A DNA stretch of 7,240 nt from Altererythrobacter sp. (GTDB taxonomy: Bacteria > Pseudomonadota > Alphaproteobacteria > Sphingomonadales > Sphingomonadaceae), in assembly GCA_011524425.1 (NCBI GenBank), contig WTKI01000344.1, positions 1 to 7,240 of the forward strand, read 5' to 3'. Positions 7,009 to 7,240 of this stretch are shown piece by piece. The notes under the pieces are model-generated. The model was given only the letters and a program-made list of their open reading frames with translations. It was not told the origin of the DNA and made no database searches. Position numbers and translations under genes: made by a program. Each line of letters starts with the position of its first letter. Position 1 is the first letter of the stretch.

Positions 7009-7240
7009 GCGACAATCTCGATATAGCCGATCCCGCATCACATCCTGAACCAGACGACGAAGTGTGGACCGGCCCCGGCGGATCTGCGAACGGCGATGAT
7101 GCTGCGCTATATCTGGAGCTTGATGGCTGGGAAGGACCGCTTGACCTTTTGCTAGATCTTGCGCGCCGGCAGAAAGTCGATTTGCGCCAAATTTCGATCC
7201 TCGCTCTTGTCGATCAATATCTGACATATATCGAACGCGC
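7005..7240 (+). CDS. scpA: Segregation and condensation protein A (5' part)
   Basis: Kleisin subunit that bridges SMC heads and works with ScpB in chromosome condensation and segregation. Only the first 79 residues are present; the frame is open to the right edge. The translation begins MSDNLDIADP, carries a 34-residue acidic, Gly/Pro-containing lead, and then enters the family core: LYLELDGWEGPLDLLLDLAR (35-54), QKVDLRQISI (56-65) and LVDQYLTYIER (68-78). The GPLDLLL and QYL pattern is diagnostic. The ATG overlaps the nagZ stop as ATGA and has a strong AAGGGGAGG stretch at 6992-7000, four bases upstream, so it is probably translated from the nagZ message. In alphaproteobacteria I recall scpB and tat genes following, but that lies outside the window. 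Confidence 0.93.
   Translation, partial: MSDNLDIADPASHPEPDDEVWTGPGGSANGDDAALYLELDGWEGPLDLLLDLARRQKVDLRQISILALVDQYLTYIER

Noticed and set aside
1..7240. Search for a new defence, mobile or biosynthetic system
   Set aside because: All long reading frames with family signatures are housekeeping genes. There are no repeats arrays, recombinases, toxin-antitoxin pairs or composition changes.

Overview
The window looks like ordinary core chromosome of an alphaproteobacterium. The gene order (ispH-thrB-rnhA facing away from lipoprotein-argS-SPOR-nagZ-scpA) and the protein sequences resemble Sphingomonadales, perhaps an Erythrobacter-like lineage. That placement rests on recalled gene order and protein resemblance, not on a search. 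GC content is moderate by eye. There are no insertion sequences, CRISPR arrays, tRNA or rRNA genes, integrases, or compositional breaks suggesting recent transfer.

Layout. On the minus strand, reading right to left from about 2550 to 59, lie ispH (last step of the MEP isoprenoid pathway), thrB (homoserine kinase of the aminoglycoside-phosphotransferase fold) and rnhA (ribonuclease HI). They are separated by 21 bp and then by a 4-base ATGA overlap, so they look like one operon. A weak terminator-like hairpin sits exactly on the rnhA stop. The first ~58 bases hold a second hairpin with a T run and possibly the start of another minus-strand gene; neither is certain.

A 107-bp divergent intergenic region (2551-2657) separates this from a plus-strand series: a lipoprotein of unknown function with a clear lipobox, argS (arginyl-tRNA synthetase), a single-pass membrane protein with a C-terminal SPOR domain, nagZ (beta-N-acetylhexosaminidase), and the first 79 residues of scpA, cut by the right edge. 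nagZ and scpA overlap by ATGA. The SPOR gene is preceded by a tiny 7-codon reading frame that holds the only good Shine-Dalgarno of that junction and whose stop overlaps the SPOR gene's ATG.

How they fit together: the right half joins translation (ArgS), cell-wall and septum work (SPOR, NagZ) and chromosome organisation (ScpA), a housekeeping arrangement I recall as common in alphaproteobacteria. I found no previously undescribed system. The points most worth a second look are the mini-ORF at the argS/SPOR junction, the conserved-looking lipoprotein of unknown function, and the stem-loops at gene ends.
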